64,000 bases of DNA from Spirochaetaceae bacterium (lineage in GTDB: Bacteria > Spirochaetota > Spirochaetia > Treponematales > Treponemataceae), in the NCBI GenBank assembly GCA_017416145.1, contig JAFQDD010000012.1, forward strand, positions 124,001 through 188,000, read 5' to 3'. Both the position numbers and the translations under genes were made by a program. Positions within the stretch are counted from its first letter, which is position 1, and every line of letters starts with the position of its first letter. Positions 8,148 through 17,388 of the stretch are shown here, in pieces. Under the pieces are notes generated by a model that worked only from the letters and a program-made list of their open reading frames with translations, was not told where the DNA came from and did no database searches.

Positions 8148-10280
8148 TTATTTTGATTGAAGGTACAAAGAAGAAAAACCTTGAACCTTATTTTTAAAAT
8201 CTACATTTTTTGTTGAAAAAGCGTCCATCCAAATTGCACTTTGAGGATTTATGGCATTTTGGGAACTAAAAGATGTATTTTGGATATCCCAAACCACAGA
8301 CAAAAATTCACAAGCACGAGTGTAAGAGCCAATTACATTGATTTCAGAATTGTCAATTATACAAGAATTATTTGCTGCACTAATTCCAACTGCTGTTTTT
8401 GCAGAGGAATTGATTCTAAGCCCTTGAAGTTTTACAAAAGAATCTTCAGCATTTATAGCAGAAGCATAAGCCGATGCATAAATTGATAATCCAGAATTTT
8501 CGAAAGAAATTGTAGATTGTTTTGCAGAAATACAATTTCCACTATAGTCAAAATAGCAAACAAATTCACAGTTTTGTGTCGATAAAACAGAATCATAAAC
8601 TCGTAAAAGATTTTTTTGAATTACATCACCAGTTTGAGGAACTTGTTTTACAAATGTACAATTGTTTACAGATACATTTGCGTTTTCAATAGTTAGTTGA
8701 GCATTTGATGTAAAATTCAACCGAGCATCCCCTTCACCAATAATTTTACAATCTGCAAAAATAGAAATAGGTTTTGAAATTGTAAAATTACCTTTCAAAT
8801 AAAAGGAAATATTATTGCCCTTGGTATTTTTTACAGCTTCTTCTATTGTTGGAAATGGATCAAATTTTGTTCCAAGATGAGAAACAGCTTTGTCCGCACT
8901 TGAATCAACATAATAGTTTTTTGAATCAATTATAGCAGAATAAGAAATGATATCGCTACAGTTCCCAGAAATATCTTTGGAATAAGCATAAACTGTGTAA
9001 AAAATTGCAGAATCATTTTTTGCAGGAAGCGTAATATGATTATTTTCAGCTTTTTTGAACATAGTTTTTTCAGGAGATACTTCAAAAGTTAAAATGTCAA
9101 AAGAATCAAAACCTTCTTCACTCAAAATTGGTTCTGAAAGTGAGTAGAAAACTTCGTCATTTGATACAAATTGGATTTCAATATTTTCTCGTGAAAAATT
9201 TGTTTCTGTAGAAGAGTCAATCTCTGGCACCAAAGGATTTCTTCTGTCAATGATAAAAACTGGATTTATACTACCCTGCTTTATTCCTTGGAAGTAAATA
9301 TCAAAATCCATAGAAATACTAGCACAATCTCCAGTTACAGTATCAATATTTAATTCTTTGGTAAATAATAAATTACCATCTGGAGAATTATAACCAAGTT
9401 GATAATCATTGGAATCTAGTTTTAGTTTAACATTTTGATTTGTAAAACCTTTTTCAGGAATTCCCAATAATTTTGGTTTTGCAGGAATATAAAAAACTTT
9501 GATGTAATCAGATTTATCAGCTTTTTGCCATTTTATAGTGTGATTTTTAGTTCTATCAATAGAAATAAGGGTATTTGTTTCAATCCAAGGTCCATCATCA
9601 ATAGAATAAACTGCTTTTTCACCTTCTAATAATCTAATGTAATTCCAAGAATAAAATTCAATTCCAGTAACACTTGGTACAGGTGATGAATATCGAAGTG
9701 AATCTGAATATCCAGTTTTTAGTACATATCGATAATAATCGTTGTCCTTTTTTACAATCAATGGAATGTAATTTACAACATCACAATTTGAATAAAGTCC
9801 AACTTTGCCACCATTTTGGAAATACTTTTCTTCTGGGATAACAGATGTTGAATCTCCAACAAACCAAAAATTATCTTTTGGAATATCAATTACAGAATCT
9901 TTGTACATCGCAATTACAGGAGAATCAACAGAAGTTTTTACATAGGAAAGTAGTGGTTTATTTTCTACAGTATAATGAATTGTTTTTGGTTGAGAGGTTC
10001 CTTCTTTTGAAACGGAAACAACTGTTAAAGAAAAATCCCCACTTCCATCTAGCAAAACTGGTCCATCATAGGCAAATCCAGAAACAAGGGGATCTTCGCC
10101 GTTTAAGGAGTAAAAAACTTCTGTTCCAGGCTCTGTATCAACAATTAAACTCTGTGGATTTGCCCAAGTCCCTTCAACTGGACTAATTATCTTGGTTACA
10201 GGAGTTGCTGCCATCAATACAGATGAAACAAGTAATAATCCAAAAGTTAAAAATCTTTTTGTTAAACTAAGTTTTGCCAT
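8148..10280 (-). CDS. Large secreted protein: chitobiase-C-terminal/Fn3-like repeats plus right-handed beta-helix
   Basis: 710 residues from the ATG at 10280, chosen because GGAG lies six bases upstream; a TTG one codon earlier is also possible. The signal peptide is residues 1-26. Residues 27-85 (TKIISPVEGTWANPQSLIVD, then GTEVFYSLNGEDPL) look like the Ig-like chitobiase/beta-hexosaminidase C-terminal module. Two or three similar beta-sandwich modules follow (for example YSIDDGPWIETNT). From about residue 455 the sequence YYVDSSADKAVSHLGTKFDP, then FPTIEEAV, begins a DUF1565-type parallel beta-helix of short repeated rungs running to the end. It is probably a periplasmic or surface carbohydrate-binding or adhesive protein; no catalytic residues are evident. 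It heads the cluster that ends with rnhB. Confidence 0.65.
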   Translation of the reverse strand: MAKLSLTKRFLTFGLLLVSSVLMAATPVTKIISPVEGTWANPQSLIVDTEPGTEVFYSLNGEDPLVSGFAYDGPVLLDGSGDFSLTVVSVSKEGTSQPKTIHYTVENKPLLSYVKTSVDSPVIAMYKDSVIDIPKDNFWFVGDSTSVIPEEKYFQNGGKVGLYSNCDVVNYIPLIVKKDNDYYRYVLKTGYSDSLRYSSPVPSVTGIEFYSWNYIRLLEGEKAVYSIDDGPWIETNTLISIDRTKNHTIKWQKADKSDYIKVFYIPAKPKLLGIPEKGFTNQNVKLKLDSNDYQLGYNSPDGNLLFTKELNIDTVTGDCASISMDFDIYFQGIKQGSINPVFIIDRRNPLVPEIDSSTETNFSRENIEIQFVSNDEVFYSLSEPILSEEGFDSFDILTFEVSPEKTMFKKAENNHITLPAKNDSAIFYTVYAYSKDISGNCSDIISYSAIIDSKNYYVDSSADKAVSHLGTKFDPFPTIEEAVKNTKGNNISFYLKGNFTISKPISIFADCKIIGEGDARLNFTSNAQLTIENANVSVNNCTFVKQVPQTGDVIQKNLLRVYDSVLSTQNCEFVCYFDYSGNCISAKQSTISFENSGLSIYASAYASAINAEDSFVKLQGLRINSSAKTAVGISAANNSCIIDNSEINVIGSYTRACEFLSVVWDIQNTSFSSQNAINPQSAIWMDAFSTKNVDFKNKVQGFSSLYLQSK

Positions 10281-10323
10281 CAATTTCTCCTATAAAATTA
10301 CCCAAAATCTATGAAACAATGTA

Positions 10324-10938
10324 CTATTTTTTGTCCTTATATAAATCTTCAAAAACTTCACGTAATTCTGGGTCTTGTTTGAAGTAATGTTCTTCAAGTT
10401 CTTCCTTTGAAAGTCCAATTAACTCATGACTCATATAGTGAATCCATCTATCTTCCTCTGGAGAGTTAATTTCAAATTTGCGACAATAATAATCTGGTTG
10501 AATAGGAAGCTGCTCTTTTTTGTTTGTAAAATATTTATAATCGTGCACAACAACCTTAATATCCTTTCTTGGAACACCCTTTTCTAGCAAAACTTCCACA
10601 AGATAATTGATTGTTTTACCAGTATCAAAAATATCATCAACCAATAGGATTTTATCTCCAGGCCGCAAATGTTCTGGAGAATATGTCCAACCGTCAATCA
10701 TAACTCGGTCATGAGCTCTAATATCTGTATAAGAACGAGCCACTACAGCTGAATATAAAACTGGACGACAACCTTTTCTTGCAATTTTAAAATATTCGCT
10801 TATTACGTTTGCCATGTAGGCTCCACCACGAAGAGAACAATAAATCACATCTGGAATAAAGTCATCTTTTAAAATTTTGTGAGCCAACTTTAAGGCATCA
10901 TTTCTAACTACATCGTATGGTAAAAATTCTTTTGTCAT
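10324..10938 (-). CDS. Purine phosphoribosyltransferase (hypoxanthine/xanthine type)
   Basis: Purine salvage: transfers ribose 5-phosphate from PRPP to a 6-oxopurine. 204 residues. The PRPP-binding loop KILLVDDIFDTGKT is around residues 95-108, and the N-terminal YCSLRGGAYMANVISEYF is the PPi loop of type I phosphoribosyltransferases. Base specificity (Hpt or Xpt/Gpt) cannot be settled by eye. It has its own promoter (10957-10985) and is divergent from secA. Confidence 0.82.
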   Translation of the reverse strand: MTKEFLPYDVVRNDALKLAHKILKDDFIPDVIYCSLRGGAYMANVISEYFKIARKGCRPVLYSAVVARSYTDIRAHDRVMIDGWTYSPEHLRPGDKILLVDDIFDTGKTINYLVEVLLEKGVPRKDIKVVVHDYKYFTNKKEQLPIQPDYYCRKFEINSPEEDRWIHYMSHELIGLSKEELEEHYFKQDPELREVFEDLYKDKK

Positions 10939-10956
10939 ATAAAAATCCTCATTTTA

Positions 10957-10985
10957 ATTTTAGCACAAAAAAACGAAAATGTGAA
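10957..10985 (-). promoter_or_regulatory. Promoter of the phosphoribosyltransferase gene
   Basis: On the minus strand: TTCACA (10985-10980), a 17-base spacer, then TAAAAT (10962-10957), preceded by TGC as in an extended -10. Confidence 0.6.
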
Positions 10986-11015
10986 CAATGTATTTTATCC
11001 CTCTGAAAAAATATC

Positions 11016-11044
11016 TAGACTAAAACTACATTTCTTCTTATATT
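11016..11044 (+). promoter_or_regulatory. secA promoter, predicted leaderless
   Basis: TAGACT (11016-11021), a 17-base spacer and TATATT (11039-11044). The ATG of secA begins six bases later, so transcription should start at or beside the start codon. No Shine-Dalgarno sequence fits in the gap. Confidence 0.55.
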
Positions 11045-11050
11045 ATAACA

Positions 11051-13813
11051 ATGATTGATTCAATTTTGACCTTTTTTTTCGGATCTAAAAAAGACCGAGA
11101 TATTAAACAACTTTTGCCAATAGTAGAAAAAGTAAATGCAGAAGAAAACTGGGCAGCTTCCCTTTCTGAAACAGAAGTCAAAGAAGCTACAAATAATTTT
11201 AAGCAAGAAATCCAAAATGGAAAATCTTTAGACGACATTTTGCCAAAAGCCTTTGCTCTAGCTCGAGAAGCTGCTAAACGAGTTTTGGGAGAACGTCCTT
11301 ACGATACTCAGATTATGGGTTCTTTAGTGCTTCACTCAGGTAGATTAGCTGAATTGAAAACCGGTGAAGGTAAAACTTTGATGACAGTTGCAGCAGCTTA
11401 CTTAAATGCTTTAACTGGAAAAGGTGTTCACGTTGTTACAGTAAACGATTACCTTGCAGAACGTGATGCTAACTGGATGCGTCCTGTTTATGAATATTTG
11501 GGTGTTTCTGTAGGTATCATTGTGGCTAATATGGACAATGAAGCTCGTAAACTTGCTTATAATTGTGATATTACCTATGGAACAAATAATGAACTTGGTT
11601 TTGACTATCTAAGAGATAATATGCAAGTTTCTCTTGACCAAAAAGTTCAAAGAGGATTCGCATATTGTATTGTGGACGAAATCGACTCTATTTTGATTGA
11701 TGAAGCTAGAACTCCACTTATTATTTCTGGTCAAGGAGAAGACGACACAGCAAAATTCTATGAAGTTGATAAATATGTTGGTCAACTTGAGGAAGTGCAA
11801 AAAGATCCTGCAACCGACGAATATCCTGATGAAGTGCAAGGTCAAGAAGTTATTGGTGATTACAAAATCGATGAAAAAAGCAAACGGGTTTCTTTTACAG
11901 ACGCTGGTATGCTAAAGATCGAAAGTATTTTGAAAAAGCATAATATTATCAATAATGGAAGTTTGTTTGATGAAGAAAATTTTGAATATATCCACTATTT
12001 TACACAAGCTGTTCGTGCTCACACGCTTTACAAAATTGATGTTGACTACGTTGTAAAAGACGGGGCTGTTCAGATCGTTGACGAGTTCACAGGTCGTATT
12101 CTTGAAGGTAGACGCTACGGAGACGGCTTACATCAAGCTATCGAAGCAAAAGAACATATTAGAATTGCTAAGAAAAACAGAACTTTGGCAACTATCACTT
12201 TCCAAAACTTTTTCCGTATGTATGAAAAACTTTCTGGAATGACAGGTACAGCAGAAACTGAAGCTGTTGAGTTTAACAAAATCTACAATCTTGATGTTGT
12301 GGTAGTTCCAACTCATAAGCCAGTTGCCCGTATTGATGAAAACGATGAAGTTTATCTAAACGAAAGAGGAAAATGGGAAGCAATCGCAAAAGAAATTCAA
12401 GAGGCTCACGGAAAAGGTCAGCCGGTTTTGGTAGGGACTGTTTCCATTGAAAAATCTGAATTATTGTCTAGCATTTTAACAAAAAAAGGTATTCGCCACG
12501 AAGTTTTGAATGCTAAAAATCACGCAAGAGAAGCACTGATTATTGCAGAAGCTGGTAGCAAAGGTGCTGTAACAATTGCTACAAACATGGCTGGTCGTGG
12601 TACTGATATTAAACTAGGCGGAAATCCAGAGTTTAGAGCCACAAAAAAAGCTGGAACTAACGCCACTCCAGAACACTATGCAGAAGTTCTTGCAAAAGAA
12701 AAAGAGCTTTGGAAAAAAGACTATGAAGAAGTAAAAGCTTGTGGTGGTTTGTACGTTATCGGTTCTGAACGCCATGAAAGCCGCCGTATTGATAATCAGC
12801 TTCGCGGTCGTTCTGGTCGTCAGGGAGATCCAGGACGCTCAAAATTCTTTATTTCCCTTGATGATGATTTGATGCGTCTTTTTGGTGGGGACAGAATGAA
12901 AGCCATGATGGGAAGAATTGGTATGGAACAAGATGTTGCTATCGATCACCCATGGCTAAATAAAGGAATTGAAAAAGCTCAAACAAAAGTTGAAGAAAGA
13001 AACTTTGAGATTCGTAAACATCTTTTAGATTACGATGATGTTCTAAATCAACAAAGAAACGAGATTTATTCTCAACGAGATGCTATCTTAAGTGATGATG
13101 ACTTATCTACTCGTGTAATGACCAACGCAAAAGATGCTGTAGAAGACTTTTTTGCAGATTTTGTTGAAGAAGCTCGTAAAAATCCAGAGGAAGCCTACTC
13201 TACTTTGGTTGAAAACCTAAAGCACACTTTTGCAATGAATTTTGAAATCGACGAATTGGCTAAGAATCCAAAAAAAGCTCCAGAAATTCAAACAAAAATT
13301 ATTGAAACACTCCAAAAAGATATTTCAGAAAAAGAAAGTCTTGTTGGAAAACAAAATCTAAACATGTTTATTCGTTATCAATATATCCAAAATATTGATA
13401 AAAAATGGCTAGACCACTTGGAAACTCTAGAGGGATTACGTGACGCTGTGCATTTGCGCTCTTATAGCCAGAAAAATCCTCTAACAGAATATAAACTAGA
13501 TGGATTTAATATTTACTATGATATGTTAGATAGCATCCGTTTGGATATTGTTTCTAAGGTTTTCCGAGTAAAAATACAAACTGGAGAATCTGTTGTTAGA
13601 ACTGCAAAAGGACCAAGAGAAATGAACGCTCAGCACAACGCAATGCAAGCCTTTGACGGCAATGCAGCAAGAGCAAAGGCAAATGCTAGTCCAATGGCAT
13701 CTCGCCGCCAAGGAGACAGCGTACAAGTTGTTCGTACTTCTCCTAAGGTTGGACGAAACGATCCTTGTCCTTGTGGAAGTGGCAAAAAATACAAACAATG
13801 TTGCGGTAGATAA
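11051..13813 (+). CDS. secA: Preprotein translocase ATPase subunit SecA
   Basis: Motor ATPase that drives unfolded preproteins through SecYEG. 920 residues, full length. Walker A (TGEGKTLMT) is near residue 106, followed by the DEAD-like helicase block [20 protein letters not shown], the preprotein cross-linking region, and helicase II motifs ([28 protein letters not shown]). The helical scaffold and wing domains follow. The C-terminus carries the SEC-C zinc motif [20 protein letters not shown], which binds SecB or ribosomes. It is monocistronic, ending at a bidirectional hairpin shared with the convergent hemW. Confidence 0.98.
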   Translation: MIDSILTFFFGSKKDRDIKQLLPIVEKVNAEENWAASLSETEVKEATNNFKQEIQNGKSLDDILPKAFALAREAAKRVLGERPYDTQIMGSLVLHSGRLAELKTGEGKTLMTVAAAYLNALTGKGVHVVTVNDYLAERDANWMRPVYEYLGVSVGIIVANMDNEARKLAYNCDITYGTNNELGFDYLRDNMQVSLDQKVQRGFAYCIVDEIDSILIDEARTPLIISGQGEDDTAKFYEVDKYVGQLEEVQKDPATDEYPDEVQGQEVIGDYKIDEKSKRVSFTDAGMLKIESILKKHNIINNGSLFDEENFEYIHYFTQAVRAHTLYKIDVDYVVKDGAVQIVDEFTGRILEGRRYGDGLHQAIEAKEHIRIAKKNRTLATITFQNFFRMYEKLSGMTGTAETEAVEFNKIYNLDVVVVPTHKPVARIDENDEVYLNERGKWEAIAKEIQEAHGKGQPVLVGTVSIEKSELLSSILTKKGIRHEVLNAKNHAREALIIAEAGSKGAVTIATNMAGRGTDIKLGGNPEFRATKKAGTNATPEHYAEVLAKEKELWKKDYEEVKACGGLYVIGSERHESRRIDNQLRGRSGRQGDPGRSKFFISLDDDLMRLFGGDRMKAMMGRIGMEQDVAIDHPWLNKGIEKAQTKVEERNFEIRKHLLDYDDVLNQQRNEIYSQRDAILSDDDLSTRVMTNAKDAVEDFFADFVEEARKNPEEAYSTLVENLKHTFAMNFEIDELAKNPKKAPEIQTKIIETLQKDISEKESLVGKQNLNMFIRYQYIQNIDKKWLDHLETLEGLRDAVHLRSYSQKNPLTEYKLDGFNIYYDMLDSIRLDIVSKVFRVKIQTGESVVRTAKGPREMNAQHNAMQAFDGNAARAKANASPMASRRQGDSVQVVRTSPKVGRNDPCPCGSGKKYKQCCGR

Positions 13814-13861
13814 ATACAGGTGATAAAGGGACGTTTCAATAAACTCCTTGACTCAACTTTG

Positions 13862-13892
13862 TTTCGGTTCTTCAAATAATGTGGAACCGAAA
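13862..13892. repeat. Inverted repeat between secA and hemW
   Basis: TTTCGGTTC (13862-13870) and GAACCGAAA (13884-13892) form a 9-bp perfect stem with a 13-base loop. No T-run follows in either direction, so it is not a typical terminator by itself. Confidence 0.45.
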
Positions 13893-13900
13893 TACAAAGA

Positions 13901-13941
13901 AAAACAGCCCAAGATTACAATGTCTTTGGGCTGTTTTTTTA
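13901..13941. terminator. Bidirectional terminator between secA and hemW
   Basis: AAACAGCCCAAGA pairs with TCTTTGGGCTGTTT (a near-perfect stem); T-runs lie on the plus side and A-runs on the other. It serves both convergent genes. Confidence 0.7.
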
Positions 13942-13953
13942 TAAACAAACTTT

Positions 13954-15219
13954 TTACATCAACTCTTCCAAAAACTGGTTCAAAAACAAAAGTCCATCCC
14001 CTGTTAAAAAAAATCGCTCATCTTCTGTATCTAAAGTCTTTTCCACATCACAAAGTTTTTTTTCTTTCCATTTGTCAAATACACCTAGATTTTTTTTCTC
14101 GATTTTAGAATCCAGCGAACATCCAAGCCGTTTTCCCAAATCAAAGCCAAATCGCTTCTTATAAACCGAAGATTTTACCCCTTCACGAAGCCGAAATCCC
14201 ATCATTAAAAACTCAAACTCTTTTTCCTTTTCAGAAAGAATCTCCACAATTCTAGGATTTTTTTCGTTTAGCACTTTTTCAAGTTCATAAACAAAGTTTT
14301 CGCCAAAATCAGCACTTAACCAAAAATCACAATATTTTCCAACATCACACACATTATTCCAGCGAAAACAATCTACAGTTCCAGTAGCTCCAGCACCACA
14401 ACCTAAATAGTTTTCTGTTCGCCAATAAACTGTGTTATGTCGACTTTCAAACCCTTTTTTTGCAAAATTAGAAACTTCGTACTGATAAAAACCCTTTTTT
14501 TCAAGGAATTCCTTTCCCAAAATCCACTGATTATCATTTTTTTCATCAGAATATTCAATTTCATTACGAGAAATTTGTTTCTCCAAAACTGTACCATCTT
14601 CTATCATCAAGGAATACAAAGAAATATGATTTACACCTGAAGAAATGACTTTTTCCAATCCAAAGATAAAATCTTCATCTGAGAGAAAAGGCAAACCAGA
14701 AATTAAGTCGCAGGAAAAAGACAAACCACAACTAACCCATTTATTTTTAATAATATCCAAAGCAAAATTTACTTGGTTAATATCACAACGGCGTTCCAAA
14801 GATTTTAGTACATTATCATTGCAACATTGAATTCCCAAAGACAATCGATTTACAGGCGTTTTTTTTAATTTTTCCAAAAATTCTTCAGAAATATCTTGAG
14901 GATTTGCTTCTAAAGTAATTTCAGCATTTTCTTCAATCTTCAACTTTGAACTGATAAAGTTAAAAATATCTTGAATTTGCTCAACAGACAACAAACTTGG
15001 AGTTCCACCACCAAAATAAATAGTTTTTAGTGATTTTATTTGAAATTTCTCAAAATAATATTCCAGTTCTTTTTTCAAAGCCAAAACATAATCTTTAAAA
15101 ATCTTCTGAGTTTTTTCACAAAATGAAAAATCACTTCCAACAGGAATAGAAAAAAAATCACAATAAGTACACTTTGAAGTACAAAATGGAATATGAATAT
15201 AAAGAGAATAAGTTTCCAT
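13954..15219 (-). CDS. hemW: Radical SAM heme chaperone HemW (oxygen-independent coproporphyrinogen oxidase-like)
   Basis: 421 residues from the ATG at 15219; a TTG two codons earlier is also in frame. The N-terminus YIHIPFCTSKCTYCDFF has the CxxxCxxC radical-SAM 4Fe-4S motif with the HIPFC context of the HemN/HemW family. YFGGGTPSLLS is the SAM-binding glycine motif. The SRHNTVYW, then YLGCGAGATG block near residue 260 fits HemW rather than true HemN coproporphyrinogen oxidase. Probable role: heme delivery or insertion. It lies 18 bases downstream of the signal-peptidase-like gene on the same strand and probably shares its promoter. No other heme-synthesis gene is in the window. Confidence 0.85.
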   Translation of the reverse strand: METYSLYIHIPFCTSKCTYCDFFSIPVGSDFSFCEKTQKIFKDYVLALKKELEYYFEKFQIKSLKTIYFGGGTPSLLSVEQIQDIFNFISSKLKIEENAEITLEANPQDISEEFLEKLKKTPVNRLSLGIQCCNDNVLKSLERRCDINQVNFALDIIKNKWVSCGLSFSCDLISGLPFLSDEDFIFGLEKVISSGVNHISLYSLMIEDGTVLEKQISRNEIEYSDEKNDNQWILGKEFLEKKGFYQYEVSNFAKKGFESRHNTVYWRTENYLGCGAGATGTVDCFRWNNVCDVGKYCDFWLSADFGENFVYELEKVLNEKNPRIVEILSEKEKEFEFLMMGFRLREGVKSSVYKKRFGFDLGKRLGCSLDSKIEKKNLGVFDKWKEKKLCDVEKTLDTEDERFFLTGDGLLFLNQFLEELM

Positions 15220-15237
15220 TTTCAATTATTTTATAGA

Positions 15238-15963
15238 TTACAACAATGAGTCAAAAGAACTAAATGGGAAAAATCGCAAAAATGCTTTGCCTTTTAGAGC
15301 TGAAATATCAACCGCACCATAAATTCTTGAATCTATGGAAGAAACCCGATTGTCCGCAAGTAAAAAATATTGATTTTCGCCTAAAACAACTTCTTCCATT
15401 TCTCTAGCACACCCAATCGTGGAATTTAAACTTGAATCAATATGAACAATTGTTTCATACATTCTATCAGTTAGTTCAAATTCTGTTAAAAAGTGTTCGT
15501 TTCCCTTTGGTTTTATGTAAACAACATAATCTTTGATATACAAAGTGTCTCCAGGAAGTCCAACAACTCGACGCAAAGTTGGTTTTTCTGTAATTTTATT
15601 TGTTATTGCAAAGGGTACAATTTTTTGAAGCGAAAAAAAACTACAAAAATTGTTTATGATTTTTTTTGAAAGAGAAATATCTTGTGAATATTTAGGTTCC
15701 ACATAAACCACAGCTCCTCTATAAATGTCATAATTTTGAAAAAATAGTGGGTTTTCAAAATTACAAGGTGCCACAAAAACAAGAGACTTATCAGGATATT
15801 CTGGATTCATTGCATTTTCACCAACTTGAAAGGGGAAAATCAAGAATGTCAAAATCAAATTAACAAGAGCAAAAATTATTAAAAAAAACAAAAATATTTG
15901 CATAATCTTTCTTTGTAGTTTTTTTCTAAGCACAAAAGAAAAATCATAAGGATTAGTAGCCAT
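15238..15963 (-). CDS. Signal peptidase I family protein, probably catalytically inactive
   Basis: 241 residues from the ATG at 15963, which has GGAG upstream and lies downstream of a good promoter; longer in-frame starts would run through that promoter into smpB. Residues 19-45 form one membrane helix. The fold boxes of signal peptidase I are clear: QVGENAMNPEYPD (box B), LRRVVGLPGDTLYIKD (box D) and LLADNRVSSIDSRIYGAV (box E). However, the nucleophile position (normally Ser in SMxP) is Ala51, and the general-base Lys before RV-GLPGD is Arg131. Both members of the Ser/Lys dyad are therefore replaced, so cleavage activity is not expected. A genuine LepB presumably lies elsewhere. A regulatory or chaperone-like role is possible but not shown. 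Confidence 0.78.
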   Translation of the reverse strand: MATNPYDFSFVLRKKLQRKIMQIFLFFLIIFALVNLILTFLIFPFQVGENAMNPEYPDKSLVFVAPCNFENPLFFQNYDIYRGAVVYVEPKYSQDISLSKKIINNFCSFFSLQKIVPFAITNKITEKPTLRRVVGLPGDTLYIKDYVVYIKPKGNEHFLTEFELTDRMYETIVHIDSSLNSTIGCAREMEEVVLGENQYFLLADNRVSSIDSRIYGAVDISALKGKAFLRFFPFSSFDSLL

Positions 15964-16000
15964 TTTTTCAAAACTCCAAAAATCATTTATTAACTTATAC

Positions 16001-16029
16001 ATAATAATATATGTACTTGTCGTTTTCAA
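16001..16029 (-). promoter_or_regulatory. Promoter of the signal-peptidase-like gene
   Basis: On the minus strand: TTGAAA (16029-16024), a 17-base spacer and TATTAT (16006-16001). It gives a leader of about 30 bases with a ribosome-binding site. It overlaps head-to-head with the smpB promoter. Confidence 0.55.
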
Positions 16030-16045
16030 GTATTCACAATATAAT
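16017..16045 (+). promoter_or_regulatory. smpB promoter, predicted leaderless
   Basis: TTGTCG (16017-16022), a 17-base spacer and a consensus TATAAT (16040-16045), followed six bases later by the smpB ATG. There is no Shine-Dalgarno sequence. Confidence 0.6.
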
Positions 16046-16051
16046 AAAACT

Positions 16052-16516
16052 ATGTCAGACGGTACAAAATTAATAGCACAAAACAAAAAAGCAAGATTTA
16101 ACTACTCAATCGAAGACACTTACGAATGTGGAATTGAATTACAAGGAACAGAAGTAAAGTCTTTCAAAAACGGCAATATTTCATTTCCTGACGCTTTTGC
16201 AGAAATTATCAAAAATGAAGTTTGGGTAAAAAATCTTCATATTTCAGAATATTCTTTTTCTTCAATATTTAATCATAATCCAGACCGCCCCAAAAAATTA
16301 TTATTACACAAAGAAGAAATCAAACGTCTTGATAGAAAAGTCCAAGAAAAAGGTTTTACACTTATTCCACTAGATTTTTACTTGAAAAATGGGCGAGTAA
16401 AAGTTAAATTAGGAGTATGTAAAGGTAAAAAACAATTTGATAAACGTGCAGATATCAAAGAGCGAGATGTAAAACGTGATATGCAGCGTGAATTTCGCAA
16501 AAAACTTGATAACTAA
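16052..16516 (+). CDS. smpB: SsrA-binding protein SmpB
   Basis: Binds the tRNA-like domain of tmRNA and places it in the A site of stalled ribosomes. 154 residues, usual length. Typical motifs are NKKARFNYSIEDTYECGIEL, QGTEVKSFKNGNISFPDAFA and KVKLGVCKGKKQFDKRADIK, followed by the basic C-terminal tail that enters the mRNA channel (ERDVKRDMQREFRKKL). Its partner tmRNA is encoded at 2764-3111. The gene has a strong promoter that predicts a leaderless mRNA. Confidence 0.97.
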   Translation: MSDGTKLIAQNKKARFNYSIEDTYECGIELQGTEVKSFKNGNISFPDAFAEIIKNEVWVKNLHISEYSFSSIFNHNPDRPKKLLLHKEEIKRLDRKVQEKGFTLIPLDFYLKNGRVKVKLGVCKGKKQFDKRADIKERDVKRDMQREFRKKLDN

Positions 16517-16563
16517 TTTTATCTTGTGTTGTTTTACTTGATAAAAGGAATATCTAGATAGTT

Positions 16564-17382
16564 GTGAAAAAAATACTATTTACTTTAGCAATTTTGTTTT
16601 CTCACTTTTTCTTGATGGCAGAAACCACAGTTTATTTTTATGGACCTGTCACATCTTCGCAAGACACAACCACAAAACTCACTTCTGACCTTTTTTTCTC
16701 TCAGCTTCAATCAACATCTGGATATATTTTAATCGATAACAGAAATATCATTTGGGAAGAAGATTTTGTTAATCAAATCAATCAAAGTGATACAGCTTTT
16801 TTTTATGTTGAAATACACAAAAATCAAGAAAACTGGGAATGTACTCTAACGATTATTGATTCAGAAACAAAAAAACGGGTTTCAAAAACCGAGATTTTTG
16901 ATGGATATTACAAAATCCTAATGGAAGCAAAAAATTCTTTGCAAGAATTATTAGAAGATTTTAGAAATCATAATCCAAATACAACTTTTCAAAACGAAAA
17001 CTCAAGTCCAAAAACAAATATTTCATTATCCTTAGACAATTTATCTGGCACATGGAAGGGAGATAATCACATTTCTAAAATAGTTATTTTAAGAGGTGGC
17101 AAAGGTTTTGTTATTTACAAAAACGGTGCTTCAATGAATATTCAAGTTTCTATCCAAGATAATATGATTTTTGCCCAACAAACAAGCCGTGCAAACGCAT
17201 CATTTTTCCCAGATTTACCACGAGAAGTTGCCCTTGTTATGGCAAATAACGCTTCTCCAATTCAATGGAAACTTTCTCTAGTAGACGATAATACCCTTTC
17301 TGGCGAAAAACTCACCCTTATGCCAACTGAAAACAGTGCTGAACTTCAATCTGTAAACGTGACTTGGGAAAGAGCAAATTAG
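16564..17382 (+). CDS. Unknown secreted protein
   Basis: 272 residues, starting at a GTG (16564) that directly opens a signal peptide (KKILFTLAILFSHFFLMA, cleavage before ETT). The mature part has an alpha/beta N-terminal half (about residues 20-135, with LIDNRNIIWEEDFV and YVEIHKNQENWECTLTI) and a beta-sheet C-terminal half resembling a lipocalin-like detergent- or ligand-binding fold (LSGTWKGDNHISKIVILRGG). AAAGGAA about 15 bases upstream is a distant ribosome-binding site. It is convergent with the Sua5/YrdC gene, with only six bases between the stops. Function unknown. Confidence 0.55.
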   Translation: MKKILFTLAILFSHFFLMAETTVYFYGPVTSSQDTTTKLTSDLFFSQLQSTSGYILIDNRNIIWEEDFVNQINQSDTAFFYVEIHKNQENWECTLTIIDSETKKRVSKTEIFDGYYKILMEAKNSLQELLEDFRNHNPNTTFQNENSSPKTNISLSLDNLSGTWKGDNHISKIVILRGGKGFVIYKNGASMNIQVSIQDNMIFAQQTSRANASFFPDLPREVALVMANNASPIQWKLSLVDDNTLSGEKLTLMPTENSAELQSVNVTWERAN

Positions 17383-17388
17383 TTTTAA

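Noticed and set aside
13848-14108. Small plus-strand open frame after secA
   Set aside because: It runs through the secA-hemW terminator hairpin and antisense to hemW, with no ribosome-binding site.
15964-16086. Longer start for the signal-peptidase-like gene
   Set aside because: The extension crosses its own promoter and overlaps the smpB start; the ATG at 15963 has GGAG and precedes the expected membrane helix.
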